Position numbers and translations under genes: made by a program. From JACVRW01 sp035645115 (GTDB lineage: Bacteria; Actinomycetota; Thermoleophilia; Solirubrobacterales; Thermoleophilaceae), in contig DASQNF010000264.1 in assembly GCA_035645115.1 (NCBI GenBank), positions 1 through 30,359 of the forward strand: a stretch of 30,359 nt of DNA. The letters run 5' to 3'. Positions 1 through 7,265 of the stretch are shown here, one piece after another. The notes under the pieces are model-generated. The model did no database searches. It had not been told where the DNA came from and worked only from the letters and a program-made list of their open reading frames with translations. Every line of letters starts with the position of its first letter. Positions within the stretch are counted from its first letter, which is position 1.

Positions 1-390
1 GTTGCCGAGCTTCGCCGAGATCAGCTCCGAGAGCTCCGGTGAGATCGCGTGCTCCAGCACCTCGGCCTCCTCGTGCACCCGGTCCCACGGCATTCCGAGC
101 GCCTCAGCCAGGTAGAGCTCGAGCAGGCGGTGGTGGCGCACCACCTCGAGCGCCACGCGCTCGCCGGCGCGAGTGAGACGGACGCCGTGGTAGGGCTCGC
201 GCGAGGCGAGGCCCATCGCCTCGAGTCGCTTGACCATCGCGGACGCCGACGCCGGGGAGACCCCGAGCCGCTCCGCGAGCGCGGAGGTCGAGACCGGGGC
301 CTGGCTGCGCTGGGCGAGCGTCCAGATCGCCTTGGCGTAGTCCTGGACCGCGATCGACACCTCGGGCAGGCTGTCCGGGCGCGCGGCCAT
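1..390 (-). CDS. DtxR/MntR-family metal-dependent transcriptional regulator (C-terminus outside window)
   Basis: The minus strand is open from an ATG at 390 to the window edge (130 codons). The visible part starts MAARPDSLPEVSIAVQDYAK and holds a winged helix-turn-helix (about residues 12-70, with STSALAERLGVSPASASAMVKRLEAMGL) followed by the start of the metal-binding/dimerisation domain (VRHHRLLELYLAEALGMPWD, then HEEAEVLEHAIS). This HHRLLE...HEEAE..EH pattern is typical of DtxR/IdeR/MntR repressors, which bind DNA when loaded with Fe(II) or Mn(II). The ATG shares one base with the TGA of the upstream ZIP gene, so the two are almost certainly co-transcribed. The metal preferred cannot be decided because the C-terminal part is missing. 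A matching operator candidate lies at 2680-2700, upstream of the first gene of this module. Confidence 0.9.
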   Translation of the reverse strand, partial: MAARPDSLPEVSIAVQDYAKAIWTLAQRSQAPVSTSALAERLGVSPASASAMVKRLEAMGLASREPYHGVRLTRAGERVALEVVRHHRLLELYLAEALGMPWDRVHEEAEVLEHAISPELSELISAKLGN

Positions 391-1595
391 CAGATCGAGA
401 TCGCCAGACCGGTCAGGTACATCACCGCGAGGCCGACGAGCACGCCGGCGACGGCGAGCGGGTGCAGCAGCCGCCCGGCGTCGTCACGTGCGTGCGGGGC
501 GATCTGGACCACGACCTGCGCGATCGCCCCCGCACCGATCCCGAACATCAGCGCGGCCAGGCTCGGGTGGAACGCCGATGCGCCGATCCAGGCGCCCAAC
601 ACTGCCGGCGCGCCGGCTAGAACGCCGAGGCCCACCAGGCGGCCGAGCCGCGCACGTCCCTCGCGCGCCACCGGCGCGACGATCGCGAGGCCCTCGGTGG
701 TGTTGTGGAGGGCGAAGCCCACCACCAGCGTGGCGCCGAGCGCGAGCGAGCCGACCGCGTAGGCGGAGCCGATCGCGAGGCCCTCACCCAGGTTGTGGAG
801 ACCGATACCGAGCGCCACGAGGAACGCCGCGTGATAGCCCAGGCCGGCGCCCGTTGCGGGGGCGCCGCCCACCAGGCGCTCGCGGCGCCCGCCGAGCCAG
901 CTCTCGACGGCGGAGAGCACGAGATAGGCAGCAGCCGCACCGAGCCAAACGAGCCCGGCCCCGCCGAGCGCCTCCGGGCCCGTGCCCGCGAGCTCGGTTC
1001 CCTCGAGCAGGGCGTCGATGCCGAGAAAGGCGAGCAGCCCGATCGTGAACGCGAGCAGGAAGCGCATCCAGCGGGCGTCCACGCCGCGGATCCACGGCAG
1101 CCAGAGCATCCCGATCGCCACCGGGATAACGCCCACGTAGAGGCCGATCAGCGCCATCAGCCCGTAGAAGCCGGCGTCGGCGTCGGGCGTCTCCGCGGCG
1201 GCGTCGATCGCGTGCTCGACGGTGGCGCCCGTAGCGGTGAGCAGCACGAGCTCGTACGTCTGGCCCTCGATCCAGGGATAGGCCACGTCGATGCGCGAGC
1301 CGCCGAGCCGGCCGACCTCGTCCTCCGACTGGGTGAACGACGCGAACCCGTCGTTCACGATCACTTGCCTGACCTCGACCGGGTCGGCGCCGTCGTTGCG
1401 GACGTGCAGCTCGATCTGGCCCGGCTCGAGGACCGTGCGCTCCACGGCCAGCTCCTCCTGCGGCACGCCGATGCGGTCGAGGCCGGGCGCGTCGAGGGCC
1501 ACGAACAGCCCCACGGCCAGGGCAAGCACGACGAGCGGCACGAGCCCGGCGAGCCAGCCGGGCGTGCGCCGCCGGGCGGCGGTGGCCGCCTCCAT
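390..1595 (-). CDS. ZIP-family metal transporter with an N-terminal extracytoplasmic domain
   Basis: This 401-aa membrane protein carries both metal-site signatures of ZIP transporters, HNLGEG (267-272) and HNTTEG (297-302), in adjacent hydrophobic helices. ZIP proteins move Zn, Fe or Mn into the cytoplasm. The family core is here about residues 140-401. In front of it lie one transmembrane segment (about 14-35) and about 100 soluble residues (45-138) rich in beta-strand patterns (IELHVRNDGADPVEVRQVIV), probably outside the membrane. That front domain is not part of the standard ZIP fold. The gene ends on the start codon of the DtxR regulator (TGATG overlap) and begins 25 nt after the multicopper oxidase gene, so the three look like one operon. 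Substrate is inferred only as a divalent metal. Confidence 0.9.
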   Translation of the reverse strand: MEAATAARRRTPGWLAGLVPLVVLALAVGLFVALDAPGLDRIGVPQEELAVERTVLEPGQIELHVRNDGADPVEVRQVIVNDGFASFTQSEDEVGRLGGSRIDVAYPWIEGQTYELVLLTATGATVEHAIDAAAETPDADAGFYGLMALIGLYVGVIPVAIGMLWLPWIRGVDARWMRFLLAFTIGLLAFLGIDALLEGTELAGTGPEALGGAGLVWLGAAAAYLVLSAVESWLGGRRERLVGGAPATGAGLGYHAAFLVALGIGLHNLGEGLAIGSAYAVGSLALGATLVVGFALHNTTEGLAIVAPVAREGRARLGRLVGLGVLAGAPAVLGAWIGASAFHPSLAALMFGIGAGAIAQVVVQIAPHARDDAGRLLHPLAVAGVLVGLAVMYLTGLAISI

Positions 1596-1620
1596 CAGCC
1601 GCTCGCGTCGAGGAGCCGCC

Positions 1621-2661
1621 TCATTCGACGACCTCGAAGAAGCCCATCCAGCCCAGCTCCGCGAACTCGCTCACGTGGGCGTGGAACATGTACTTGCCGG
1701 GATACGGGAAGCGCAGCTCGAGCACGCCGCGCTCGCCCTGGCCCTGGACGACGGTGTCGGTGAAGTCGCGCGGCTCGAGGCGGGTGCCGGTAGGGAAGTA
1801 GTCGAAGAAGTTCGCGTGCACGTGGAACGAGTTGACGAGGTCAAACTCGAGCACGTTCACCAGGTAGATCCGCACGAGCTCGTCGCGCTTGACCCTCACC
1901 GGTCGCGCCATGTACTCGAACGCGACCGTGTTGACCGCGTAGACCTCGTTCGCGCGGTCGAAGTTCGTGTCGAACCCGTTCATCACCATCACGAGCTCGT
2001 CGGCGGGCGGGCGGCCGTCCTTCGGGTCGATCACGAAGGCGCCGTAGAGCCCCTTCGCGATGTGCTCGGCCAGCGGGGTGGAATGGCAGTGGTAAAGGTG
2101 CAGCCCGAAGGGAGTGGCGTCGAACTCGTAGACGGTCGACTTGCCGGGGGCGACGTTGCCGGCCCCCAGGCCCGGCACGCCGTCGGAGAGGTCGCGATGG
2201 ATGCCGTGGAAGTGGATCGTGTGCGGGTGCTCGGAGCCGTTCACGAAGCGGATCCGCAGCCGCTCCCCCTCGCGCGCCCGCAGGGTCGGGCCCGGCACGC
2301 GCCCGTTGTAGACCCAGGCCGGGTACTTGACGCCGGGCGCCACCTCGATCTCCTTGTCCTCCGCCACGAGCTCCCACTCGCGCACGCCCCCCACCATGCG
2401 CCCGTGGTCGAAGTCGCGCAGCATCTCCTGCGGGTCGAAGCCATTGACCGCCGGATCCACCGATCCGACGGCGCCGAGATGGGCCGCCGCGCGGTGCGCG
2501 CGCAGGTCGTCGGCCACGGTCTCCGCCGCCGCCGCGGCGCCCGCTCCTCCGTGCACGGCGGTGCTCGGGACCAGCTCGTGCAGCACCGGCAGTGCGGCCC
2601 CGGCGGCCGCCGCGCCGCCGAGCAGCCTGCGGCGGGAGAGTTTGTGTTCGTCGGAATCCAA
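1621..2661 (-). CDS. Tat-exported two-domain multicopper oxidase
   Basis: The 346-aa protein starts with a Tat-type signal (SRRRLLGG then a hydrophobic Ala-rich stretch), so it is probably exported folded. All four His-x-His pairs of a trinuclear copper centre are visible: H150/H152 (HTIHFHG), H191/H193 (LYHCHSTPL), H280/H282 (NSFHVHANFF) and H327/H329 (YMFHAHVSEF). Only domain 1 has the type-1 copper cysteine (C192, with H200). The matching site in domain 2 has Ala (HAH). The usual axial Met position is Leu205. At 346 aa this is a two-domain enzyme, not a three-domain laccase. Substrate is unknown: a metal (Fe, Mn, Cu) is suggested by the adjoining ZIP and DtxR genes, but a laccase role is possible. 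The start is TTG at 2661; an in-frame stop lies 7 codons upstream and no better start is present. Confidence 0.88.
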   Translation of the reverse strand: MDSDEHKLSRRRLLGGAAAAGAALPVLHELVPSTAVHGGAGAAAAAETVADDLRAHRAAAHLGAVGSVDPAVNGFDPQEMLRDFDHGRMVGGVREWELVAEDKEIEVAPGVKYPAWVYNGRVPGPTLRAREGERLRIRFVNGSEHPHTIHFHGIHRDLSDGVPGLGAGNVAPGKSTVYEFDATPFGLHLYHCHSTPLAEHIAKGLYGAFVIDPKDGRPPADELVMVMNGFDTNFDRANEVYAVNTVAFEYMARPVRVKRDELVRIYLVNVLEFDLVNSFHVHANFFDYFPTGTRLEPRDFTDTVVQGQGERGVLELRFPYPGKYMFHAHVSEFAELGWMGFFEVVE

Positions 2662-2679
2662 GTGAAGCGCGTTGTCGTT

Positions 2680-2700
2680 TCAGGTTTAGGCTCATCTAAA
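2680..2700. promoter_or_regulatory. Candidate DtxR/IdeR-type operator (iron/manganese box)
   Basis: Within the 53-bp gap between the divergent multicopper oxidase and ygfZ-like genes lies TTTAGGCTCATCTAAA (2685-2700), with perfect TTTAG/CTAAA arms. The segment TAGGCTCATCTAA differs at one base from the right part of the actinobacterial iron-box consensus as I recall it (TTAGGTTAGGCTCACCTAA). The left arm CAGGTT also fits, with one extra T between the halves. A DtxR-family gene closes the adjoining operon, so autoregulation by metal is a natural inference. It lies 19 bp before the oxidase TTG and 14 bp before the ygfZ-like GTG, so either promoter could be repressed. Confidence 0.65.
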
Positions 2701-2714
2701 AGTATCATGGAGCG

Positions 2715-3611
2715 GTGATCGCGGTCAGCGAATACGAATTGCTCTGCGAAGCGGCCGGATTGGTCGACCGCTCCGCCCGCGCCAAGTTCATCGTCCGGGG
2801 AAGCGAGGGCGCGGACTTCCTCCAGGGGCAGGTCTCGAACGACGTCGAGGCGCTCGTCCCCGGGACGGGCTGCTACGCGACGGTGCTCAATCACAAGGGC
2901 AAGCTGCGAACCGACCTGCGCATCCTGCGCGGCGAGGGATTCTTCTGGCTCGACACCGAGGCGATCGGGCACGCCGTGGTGCGGCACCTGCTCGAGACCT
3001 ACTCGCTCGGCCGCGATGTCCAGTTCGAGGACGTGACCGAGGAGCGCGCGATCCTGTCGCTGCTGGGCCCCGCGGCGCGCGAACGGCTCGACGCCGCTCC
3101 GCCCGAGGAGGAGCACTCGTGGGTCGAGGGCGGCCACGGCATGTACGTGGCCACCGACCTCGGCGTCGACGTGATCTGCGAGCCGGGCACGGAGCTCGGG
3201 GTGGAGCCGGTGTCGGAGGAGGCGGCCGAGTGCCTGCGGATCGAAGCGGGCCGTCCGCGCCTCGGCTACGACATGGACGCCGACACGATCCCCCAGGAGG
3301 CCGGCATCAACGAGCGCGCGGTGTCCTTCACCAAGGGCTGCTACGTCGGGCAGGAGACCGTGGCGCGCCTGTTCTACAAGGGCAAGCCGAACAGGCAGCT
3401 GCGCGGGCTGCAGCTGGCGGAGCCCGCCAAGCGCGGGGCCGAGATCCTGCTCGGTGAGAAGCCCGTCGGGCGGCTCGGCTCCACCTGCGTCTCCCCCACG
3501 CTCGGCCCGATCGCGCTCGCGCTGGTGCGGCGCGAGGCGCCACCGGGGACGCGCGTGCTGGTGGGCGGCGCCGAGGCGGAGGTGGTGGAGCTTCCGTTCG
3601 AGCGCGCCTGA
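2715..3611 (+). CDS. ygfZ: YgfZ/GcvT-like folate-binding protein (Fe-S cluster assembly/repair factor)
   Basis: The 298-aa product carries the YgfZ signature K207-G-C-Y-V-G-Q-E214, whose Cys is the hallmark that separates YgfZ proteins from the glycine-cleavage T-protein. The N-terminal part (LVDRSARAKFIVRGSEGADFLQGQVSND) and the C-terminal beta-barrel (RQLRGLQL...GSTCVSPTLG..ALALVRRE) follow the GcvT fold. Known family members use tetrahydrofolate to support assembly or repair of certain Fe-S enzymes in the cytoplasm. Length is normal. The start is GTG at 2715: the ATG at 2707 is in another frame and stops after three codons, and the GGAG at 2709-2712 is too close to act as a normal ribosome binding site, so initiation may be leaderless. 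The start lies 14 bp from the DtxR-like box, which could link it to iron status. Confidence 0.88.
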   Translation: MIAVSEYELLCEAAGLVDRSARAKFIVRGSEGADFLQGQVSNDVEALVPGTGCYATVLNHKGKLRTDLRILRGEGFFWLDTEAIGHAVVRHLLETYSLGRDVQFEDVTEERAILSLLGPAARERLDAAPPEEEHSWVEGGHGMYVATDLGVDVICEPGTELGVEPVSEEAAECLRIEAGRPRLGYDMDADTIPQEAGINERAVSFTKGCYVGQETVARLFYKGKPNRQLRGLQLAEPAKRGAEILLGEKPVGRLGSTCVSPTLGPIALALVRREAPPGTRVLVGGAEAEVVELPFERA

Positions 3612-3684
3612 GGCAGATGGGTGCGGCCAGTGCGGCCGCGTTCAGCCCGGGCTCGACGCATCGAGCGGCTCGGTCCTGTTCGGG

Positions 3685-3690
3685 TAGCGT
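3685..3690 (+). promoter_or_regulatory. -10 element TAGCGT, leaderless spacing
   Basis: TAGCGT ends 7 nt before the GTG at 3698, so transcription would begin at or next to the start codon. No Shine-Dalgarno sequence is visible between them. The same spacing recurs at several other genes in the window. No clear -35 was found. Confidence 0.4.
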
Positions 3691-3697
3691 CCACCTC

Positions 3698-4117
3698 GTG
3701 GGGACGAGCGTGCGCAGCCTTGCCGGCGTGGCCGTGGCGGCGCTGCTCGTGGCCGGTTGTGGCGAGGACGACTTCGCGAACGAGCCGCGCGCGCCGGTGC
3801 GTGTGGAGCTCACGGGGGTGATCCAGGAGGACAAGGTCACGGTCTCGCCCGCCAAGGTCGGCGCCGGGCCGATCCTGATCACGATCTCGAACCAGACCGA
3901 GCGGGCGCGCACGATCACGCTCGAGGGCGGTCAGGTGAGGGAGCAGGTGGGGCCCGTGAGGCCGCTCGAGGCGGAGACGATCACGAAGACGCTCGAGCCG
4001 GGCGAGTACGAGGTGCGCGCCGGCTCCCCGCGGGCGGTCCGGCGCGAGATCGAGCCGGCCGTGCTTTCGATAGGCAGGCAGCGCAGGGCTTCGAACGACG
4101 AGCTGCTGCTGCCGTAG
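3698..4117 (+). CDS. Small secreted lipoprotein, cupredoxin-like pattern
   Basis: With GTG 3698 as the start the product is 139 aa and begins VGTSVRSLAGVAVAALLVAGC, a compact lipoprotein signal with lipobox LVAG-C21. The mature protein follows with CGEDDFANEP. The rest (RVELTGVIQEDKVTVSPAKV, ILITISNQTERARTITLEGG, LEPGEYEVRAG) alternates short beta-strands as in cupredoxin-like or related beta-sandwich folds, but no copper ligand set (His-Cys-His-Met) is present. An upstream in-frame ATG near 3617 would bury the signal peptide 27 residues in, so it was not used; GTG 3710 is a second option. The gene ends exactly where the convergent gene's stop begins (4117/4118). Function unknown; confidence is good for a lipoprotein, low for the fold. 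Confidence 0.7.
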   Translation: MGTSVRSLAGVAVAALLVAGCGEDDFANEPRAPVRVELTGVIQEDKVTVSPAKVGAGPILITISNQTERARTITLEGGQVREQVGPVRPLEAETITKTLEPGEYEVRAGSPRAVRREIEPAVLSIGRQRRASNDELLLP

Positions 4118-5521
4118 TCAGAGCGCCAGCTGGTCCAAGCCGCCTTCCGGGTCGGCCTCGGCTTCGGGATCGGCCCGAGCCGCCGGGGCCGCCGCCACCG
4201 CCGCATCGGCCGCCGTGGCCAGGCCGCCCGTCGGCGCCGCGGACGGCTCTCCGCAGCGCACCAGGGCGTCGACCTCGTCGAGGTGCGCTCTCACGCGGCC
4301 CGCCATCGCCTCGACCAGCTCGTAGGCCTTGCCGATGCTCGTGGTGGCGCCGGTGAGCTGCTGCTTGACCTTGCGCTCCTCGGCGAGCGCCGCCAGTGCG
4401 CGCTCGACCGTGTCGCGCACGGCCCCGGCGTCGATGCCCTCGCCGTCGTCGCGCTTCATGAGCACGCGCGCACGGGCCAGCCGGTAGGCGAGCTCGAGCG
4501 GGAGTGTGCCCGCCTCGGGGTCGAGCGCGACCACGAGCTTGTCGCCGTTGTACTCGCGCAACGGCTGGAGCGCCGCCGGCAGCTCGGCCTCGGTGGGCAC
4601 CACCAGCACCGCGAAGTCCGCGCTTCGCTCGGCCATCGCACAGTCGAGCTCCGACAGCGCGCCCGGCTTTGAGAGCCGCCGGTCCTTGGCCTCGAACACC
4701 ACCCGGCCTCGCGCCGGGCCGCGGGCGGCGTCGAGCGAGACGACCACGTCGCCTACCTTGCCGGTGGCCTCCTTGACGTCGCCCACGGCCTCGGCGACGT
4801 CGCCCTGCGCGATCGCGATGGCGTCGAGGGCATCGGCCACCCCCTCCTCGAAGGTGCGCCCCTTGGCGGTGCCGCGCTCGCGCTCGGCCTCGACCTCCTC
4901 GAGCTTCTCCTTCTCGTGGCGCAGCCCCTGGAGCTGTTTCTCGAGCTCGGCGAGCCGATCGAGCAGGGCGCGCTGCGTGGCGTCCGAGCGGTTGGCCGCG
5001 GCGTTGATCGAGCGGATCGCCTCCGCCTTGAAGTCCGCCAGCGGGTTGCGCCCGTCGGACGCGGAGAACTGGCGCACGAGGTCCTCCCGCGACTTGGCGA
5101 GCGTCTCGGTCATCGCCTCGCGGACACGGTTCTGCACAGAGACCGCGCTGCCGTCCCCGAAGCGCCGCTCGAGCTCCTTTGCCAGGCGGCCGTCGTCCTC
5201 GCCGAAGACCGCCGCGAACTGCTCCTCGAAGTACTCGGCGATCGTGCGCGCCTTGTCGGCGAACTCGCGCTGGACGTCCTTCGAGGCCCGCTCGAACTCG
5301 GTCTTGACGAACTCGGCGTTGGCGGCCGCCTGCTCACGGTCGAGCACGCGCGCGCCGATCTCCAGGGCGTCCTTCACGACCCGGACGGGGTCCTCGCCGT
5401 TCTGCTCGCGCTCGCGCACGAGCCGCACGACGCACTCGTCCTCCACCACGAGGCCGTCGACCGCCAAGCGGTCGCCGATCGTCCTGACGTGTGGATGTCT
5501 GAGCGGTGTCGCGGCTTCCAT
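4118..5521 (-). CDS. Coiled-coil protein with a PD-(D/E)XK nuclease-like domain
   Basis: This 467-aa protein is mostly charged helix (about 50-220, e.g. LLDRLAELEKQLQGLRHEKEK), followed by a conserved-looking block, GRTFEEGVADALDAI (221-235), KVGDVVVSL (255-263) and RVVFEAKDR (273-281). The residues E225/E226, D258 and E277-x-K279 match the order and spacing of a PD-(D/E)XK nuclease core. The coiled coil plus nuclease layout recalls RmuC and DUF2130-type proteins. A tail of Ala/Glu/Pro-rich sequence ends the protein. Role in DNA metabolism is an inference; no partner gene is adjacent. A possible -10 (TACGGT, minus strand, 5544-5539) lies 17 nt before the ATG. It faces the lipoprotein gene with no spacer. 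Confidence 0.75.
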   Translation of the reverse strand: MEAATPLRHPHVRTIGDRLAVDGLVVEDECVVRLVREREQNGEDPVRVVKDALEIGARVLDREQAAANAEFVKTEFERASKDVQREFADKARTIAEYFEEQFAAVFGEDDGRLAKELERRFGDGSAVSVQNRVREAMTETLAKSREDLVRQFSASDGRNPLADFKAEAIRSINAAANRSDATQRALLDRLAELEKQLQGLRHEKEKLEEVEAERERGTAKGRTFEEGVADALDAIAIAQGDVAEAVGDVKEATGKVGDVVVSLDAARGPARGRVVFEAKDRRLSKPGALSELDCAMAERSADFAVLVVPTEAELPAALQPLREYNGDKLVVALDPEAGTLPLELAYRLARARVLMKRDDGEGIDAGAVRDTVERALAALAEERKVKQQLTGATTSIGKAYELVEAMAGRVRAHLDEVDALVRCGEPSAAPTGGLATAADAAVAAAPAARADPEAEADPEGGLDQLAL

Positions 5522-5638
5522 GTCGAGCGTCCAGTCCCACCGTAGGGGCGCGACCTGACGGAACGGCGGCCGATCGGCGCCGCCCGGCTGCCGCCGTCGC
5601 GCGGTGCGCCTGGCGTCGTGCGCCCCGCCGCGAGCGCG

Positions 5639-5676
5639 TATCCTCCCGCGCCCCCCTTTGGAAGAGACCGCGGAGG
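5639..5676 (+). promoter_or_regulatory. ccr promoter -10 and ribosome binding site
   Basis: TATCCT at 5639-5644 is a plausible -10 and GGAGG at 5672-5676 a strong Shine-Dalgarno sequence, 12 nt before the ATG at 5689. Unlike many genes in this window, ccr therefore seems to have a conventional leader of about 35-40 nt. This also settles the start against the longer open frame. Confidence 0.5.
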
Positions 5677-5688
5677 ACCCGATTCCCG

Positions 5689-6945
5689 ATGGCCGTTGAC
5701 GTGAGCAAGGTGACCGAGCTGGAGGTCGAGCCCGGCACCCTGCCCGAGACGATGGCCGCCTGGGTGATCCGCGAGGAGCGCTTCGGCGAGCCCCGCGACG
5801 CCTTCCAGCTCGAGCAGATCGAGGTGCCGGAGCCGGACGCCTTCGAGGTGATCGTGCGCGTGATGGCGGCGGGGGTGAACTACAACAACGTATGGGCCGC
5901 GCTCGGCGAGCCGGTGTCGGTGATGCGCTACGGCGACCACCCCGAGCACGGACACCACATCGGAGGCTCGGACGCCTCGGGGGTGGTATGGAAGGTCGGC
6001 CCCGGGGTCACGCGCTGGAAGGCCGGCGACGAGGTGGTGATCCACTGCAACATCGCCTCCTACGAGGACCCGGAGGTGCACGGCCTCGACCCGCTGGCCG
6101 CACCGAGCCAGATGATCTGGGGCTACGAGACCACCTGGGGCTCGTTCGCCCAGTTCACGAAGGTCCAGGCGCAGCAGCTGCTGCCGAAGCCGGCGAGCCT
6201 GAGCTGGGACGAGGCGGCCTCCTACGGGCTCGTCTACTTCACCGCCTACCGGATGCTCATCACCCGCTGCAACATCCAGGCGGGGGACCGCGTCCTGATC
6301 TGGGGCGCCGCCGGGGGCCTCGGCGTGTTCGCCACGCAGATCTGCGCGATGGCGGGCGCCCACGCCGTCGGGGTGGTCTCGAGCGCCGGCAAGGGCGAGC
6401 TCGTGAAGCAGCTCGGGGCGGTCGACTACATCGACCGCGGCGAGTTCGCGGGCATGATGCGCCGCGGCGGCGAGTCGCCCGAGGAGGAGAAGGAGCGCTT
6501 CGCGGTCTCCCGCGCGTTCTCGACGCGCGTCAAGGAGATCCTCGGCGCCCAGCCCGACATCGTCTTCGAGCACGTGGGCAAGGCCACCTTCCCGACCTCG
6601 GTGTTCACGGTCAAGCCGTTCGGCAAGGTCGTGATCTGCGCGGGCACCACCGGCTACAACCTCGACTTCGACGTGCGCTACCTGTGGATGCGCCAGAAGC
6701 AGATCATCGGCTCCCACTTCGCGAACGCATATGAGTGCAACAAGGCCAACGAGCTGATCGACGCCGGCCGGATCCGCCCCGTTCTGTGGCGCACGCTCGG
6801 CTTCGAGGGGGTGCCCGAGGCCCACCAGCTGATGCGCGACAACCAGCATCTCGGCAAGATCGCGGTGCTGGTGGGCGCCGAGGAGGAGGGCGCCGGCAAG
6901 ACGGCGGACGGGCCCGGCGCGATCCGGGCGGAGGTGGGCGCATGA
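5689..6945 (+). CDS. ccr: Crotonyl-CoA carboxylase/reductase
   Basis: The 418-aa enzyme belongs to the MDR (zinc-alcohol-dehydrogenase-like) superfamily and matches crotonyl-CoA carboxylase/reductases along its whole length. These enzymes reductively carboxylate crotonyl-CoA to (2S)-ethylmalonyl-CoA with NADPH and CO2, the key step of the ethylmalonyl-CoA pathway. Seen directly: GVNYNNVWA (63-70), IWGYETTWGSFAQF, the nucleotide loop IWGAAGGLGVFATQ, and WMRQKQIIGSHFAN. By recall of the Kitasatospora enzyme, the CO2-pocket residues correspond to the Asn of NYN, Tyr146 (Phe there), Glu147 and His343, so carboxylation, not just reduction, is expected. The ATG overlaps nothing upstream; the stop overlaps the next start (ATGA). 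The pathway partners ecm, meaB, mch-like and mcl lie in the same window. Confidence 0.95.
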   Translation: MAVDVSKVTELEVEPGTLPETMAAWVIREERFGEPRDAFQLEQIEVPEPDAFEVIVRVMAAGVNYNNVWAALGEPVSVMRYGDHPEHGHHIGGSDASGVVWKVGPGVTRWKAGDEVVIHCNIASYEDPEVHGLDPLAAPSQMIWGYETTWGSFAQFTKVQAQQLLPKPASLSWDEAASYGLVYFTAYRMLITRCNIQAGDRVLIWGAAGGLGVFATQICAMAGAHAVGVVSSAGKGELVKQLGAVDYIDRGEFAGMMRRGGESPEEEKERFAVSRAFSTRVKEILGAQPDIVFEHVGKATFPTSVFTVKPFGKVVICAGTTGYNLDFDVRYLWMRQKQIIGSHFANAYECNKANELIDAGRIRPVLWRTLGFEGVPEAHQLMRDNQHLGKIAVLVGAEEEGAGKTADGPGAIRAEVGA

Positions 6946-7265
6946 TCCTGGTGGAGATCCGCTGGGTCGCCAATCCGTTCCGGGGCGAGAAGTTCGGCGA
7001 GGGCTGGGTCTCCGCGGCCGAGGCCATGCTCGACTATGGCGCGACCCAGTGGTCCTTCTGCCGGGCTCGCGACGGGCGGCTCGACTTCGTGCAGACGGGG
7101 CTCTTCCCGTCGAAGGCGCACTTCGAGCGCTACTGGTACTCCGAGGGGATCGCCGAGCGGCGCGTGGAGCTCTCGGGCTACTACCAGATCCCGGTCCTGC
7201 CGACCTACTGGGAGGTGCTCGGGGCCGGGGAGGCGCTCAGCTCTCTTCCAGCGGAGCCATCGTGA
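6942..7265 (+). CDS. Unknown 107-aa protein translationally coupled to ccr
   Basis: The ATG sits in an ATGA overlap with the ccr stop, so the protein is made from the same message. The sequence (MILVEIRWVANPF, GATQWSFCRARDGRLDFVQTGLFPSKAHFERYWYSEGIAERRVELSGYYQIPVLPTYW, quoted in part) alternates strand and helix like small dimeric alpha/beta-barrel (antibiotic-monooxygenase or NIPSNAP-like) domains, but I do not recognise a family. It is rich in Tyr and Trp, has one Cys and no signal or membrane segment, so it is probably a soluble cytoplasmic partner. Coupling to ccr suggests a role with that enzyme or its acyl-CoA substrates. Its 3' end overlaps the convergent clpS gene by 29 bp. Confidence 0.75.
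   Translation: MILVEIRWVANPFRGEKFGEGWVSAAEAMLDYGATQWSFCRARDGRLDFVQTGLFPSKAHFERYWYSEGIAERRVELSGYYQIPVLPTYWEVLGAGEALSSLPAEPS

Noticed and set aside
1621..2661. Copper nitrite reductase (NirK)
   Set aside because: All four HxH pairs needed for a trinuclear copper site are present, which NirK does not have.
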